Part shown: positions 61,797 through 64,000 of the stretch, piece by piece | How the letters are laid out: every line of letters starts with the position of its first letter | Numbering within the stretch: position 1 is the stretch's first letter | Source: Setophaga petechia | Taxonomy: Eukaryota; Chordata; Aves; Passeriformes; Parulidae | Length of the DNA stretch: 64,000 nt | Direction: 5' to 3' | Assembly: GCA_024362935.1 (NCBI GenBank) | Contig: JANCRA010000040.1 | Coordinates: forward strand, 4,030,001-4,094,000 | The notes under the pieces: model-generated | Told to the model about the DNA's origin: nothing | Database searches by the model: none | The model's input: the letters and a program-made list of their open reading frames with translations, nothing else | Position numbers and translations under genes: made by a program

Positions 61797-62390
61797 ATAA
61801 CAGCCACTCTTCCTATGTCACTTGCAAACTTGATGAGAATATTATCATACAATCATTAATTAAAGTATTATAATGGACTGGACACAGTATTGACCCCTGG
61901 AGTACACCACTAGTCTCTGACCTCCAATTAAATATTGCACCAGAGATCACCAGCACAATGGTCTGGCCATTCTGTCAGTTTTTATTTCATCCCAAAGTCT
62001 TTTCATCCAGCCCACACATAAGCAGTTTATCTATGAGGCTGTGAAGGTGTTACTGAAGCACAGGTAGGAAATTGCCACTGCTCTCCTCACTTCTGCAAGG
62101 TCAGTCATTTCATCGTACAAGTTTTTCAAGCTGGTCAAGCATGACCTCCCTTTCGGGAAGCTATGCTGACTATTCCTGATGATTTTCTTGTCCTTTATGT
62201 GCCTGGAAATAGTATCCAGCATTAGCTAATCCATAACCTTCCCAGGGACTAAGGTAAGGCTGAATGGTCTGCAGTTCCCTGAGTAGGCTGTATGTTGTTA
62301 GAAGATTAGTATTAGAAATATTGCTAGGACTTGTGTAACAAGAGGAGCTGGAGAGATCTTTACTTGATAATATTTCTCTATGCACCAATA
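61797..62390 (-). pseudogene. CR1 ORF2 reverse-transcriptase fragment, dead
   Basis: Minus-strand translation gives, with frameshifts and stops, the RT part of a CR1 ORF2. In order: a PFSLTLVPGKVMD-like block (about 62225-62265), ISRHIKDKKII, then KGRSCLTSLKNLYDEM (near 62100-62150), YLCFSNTF at the motif A position, and decayed downstream text to about 61800 (blocks like GLDE, ISGAIFNWRSETSGV and LINDCM). In the family, motif A reads Y-L-D-F-S-K-A-F-D; here both aspartates are replaced, so the catalytic site is lost. It once served target-primed reverse transcription of the LINE. The left edge abuts the plus-strand CR1 3' end at 61796, so it was broken or bordered by that insertion. Confidence 0.88.
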
Positions 62391-64000
62391 ACCTGATGGC
62401 TTTTTCAATAACATATCAAAGCATCTCTGAATATTTAAGAGTTCCAACACAAAGAGGAAGAGCAATATTTATTTGGAAACCATTTCCCAATGGTTTGAAT
62501 GAAAAAGAAAATGAGTAAATCACAAGAAACACATTAAGATGTTGGTATATGATTAGCTAATTCAGGCACCTTCATCTGAATCTATAGTTTTTCCAGATGT
62601 AGCCATGTCCCCCTCCCTCCATTTTACTTTAACCTCTAACATAGATGAATTTCTGAAGTTGATGGAGAGAAGCAAGGGGAAGGGGAAATGGAGGAAGAGA
62701 AGGAAGGCAAAAAGGAAGGTGTTCAGACCCCTGGGAACAAGGATAAACAAAGATCTAGTGGGTTGTCTGGGACAGAGTGTTGCACTAGCTGAAAACTATC
62801 TGTGATTTGAGACACAGGCAATGTGGGAAAGAGAGCAAGAGGACAATTGTGGGCATTTAATAGTCTTGGGGTGATGGAGAGACCTTCAGTCTTTAGCCCA
62901 GTCAGGACTCACATTATGGGAGCAATGAAAGCAATGTTGGCAGGAGGACACTTACACATGTTGGAATAATGATTTCAGTAAAAATTAATGGCTTTAGTAT
63001 TCATCCCTTGTAGTTCTAAATCTGGCATCTGTTCCAAATCACACTTTTTCTATCACAATTTCAACTTGGCTTTAACTAAATTGATATATTTAGAAAGGAA
63101 TTTTCCCATGTTTTAAATATTCGAAGTATATATCTGCCCCCTGATCATACACTTAGTAATCAAAGAAATATACTCTTCATTAAATTCTTGTATGACTAGC
63201 CCTAAAATGTATCTCTGATTTTTATCTCATTTGCTCCGCCTATACTTATTTGCACAGAATTGTGGCATATATGTGTCATTTCCCAGTGTAACTTACTTTC
63301 ACCCTGGCTTAGGTAGAAAATGCTCTGAATGACATGGCAAAGCCACGGAGGCCAGTATTCAGCCACTGAGCCCTCCTCACTCTCCAGTTATCATGGTGCT
63401 GTCTCTCAGTACCTTTGTCTGCATGAGAGAATAGTTCAGTCATCTTTTGTCCTTAGTGTTTTTCAGTTACAGGTTTTTGTCAGATCTTTACTCCTGCATT
63501 ACCTATTCTCTTGTATTGACTTATTAAGTAATGCTATTTTCCTTGCTGCTTTAATAGACCACTCTTTTCTAATTAAAGGAGAATGAGAGAAAGAGAAGCA
63601 GCATGTTTCCAAAGTGACAGGTAGGAGACTTAATTTCTTTTACTGTTTAGACAGAGGCTCACTGTTTGACTTTGAGAAAATCACTTAGAAGGTCCATATT
63701 TGCAAGCAGCTGCACAAAGTTTGGGTGTCTTCCTTTTGTTACCTACCATGGAGTTTTGTTCTGAGTGGTGTTCAACAGAGAGAACAGCAGTTAAAGGTGA
63801 TGAGACACGCAGGTAATGTCTCAATTGGGATAGCATTAGAGCATTTCAAAGTCAATATTTTAAAACCCTAGATGATTTCAAGCTTTTTCTTGTTTCTTTT
63901 TTAATGCTGGCTTGAAAAATATTGTTCCTTGATTTTCCTATCTGCAAATAGGAAATAATAGACTCCACAAGGTCTGTTGATTGAAAATGTTTATAAAACT
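62391..64000. other. Unique sequence, nothing recognised
   Basis: About 1.6 kb to the end of the window. It includes a purine-rich patch (62668-62720) and frames of up to 85 codons without motifs. No gene or repeat family supported. Confidence 0.5.

Noticed and set aside
1..64000. CRISPR array, operon, riboswitch or other prokaryote-type system
   Set aside because: The repeats are eukaryotic retroelements and microsatellites; no spaced direct repeats, ribosome-binding sites or gene clusters were seen.

Overview
The window looks like nuclear DNA from a passerine bird. It is AT-rich, has no operon-like gene packing, and carries avian-type retroelements: CR1 LINE fragments with the short 3'-terminal repeats typical of birds, a tRNA-Ile-headed SINE with a CR1-like tail of the TguSINE1 type (established as a passerine family), and several bird-type endogenous-retrovirus LTRs. 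Family names come from pattern recognition and were not checked against a repeat library.

No protein-coding gene could be supported. Open frames are short, lack family resemblance, or fall in LTRs, microsatellites or A/C-rich tracts. The window is most likely intergenic or lies inside a very large intron. One minus-strand frame near 52 kb is protein-like in composition and is listed only as a weak exon candidate.

Layout: 0-9.3 kb is mostly unique sequence with one SINE (1.3 kb) and a GGGAA repeat (4.8 kb). A nested LTR-in-LTR lies at 9.3-10.9 kb, followed by CR1 remnants to 11.25 kb. 11.3-25 kb is mostly unique, with a 23-bp triplication, a 24-bp perfect palindrome, an A/C-rich tract and two stretches that look like conserved regulatory DNA. 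25-35 kb holds scattered LTR remnants, a CR1 3' end, a perfect 16-bp-arm hairpin and a G-rich patch. 35-45 kb is unique apart from low-complexity tracts. A plus-strand LTR lies at 45.2-46.4 kb, an ERVL-type fragment at 49.4 kb and a solo LTR at 52.9-53.3 kb. After a long unique stretch, 59.2-62.4 kb is repeat-dense: a perfect 228-bp AAGG microsatellite, two CR1 3' ends, two oppositely oriented LTR pieces of one subfamily and a minus-strand CR1 reverse-transcriptase fragment.

Nothing here amounts to an undescribed multi-gene system. The best leads are structural: insertion order of the repeats, perfect palindromes, the long purine tract, and candidate conserved noncoding elements that need cross-species alignment.
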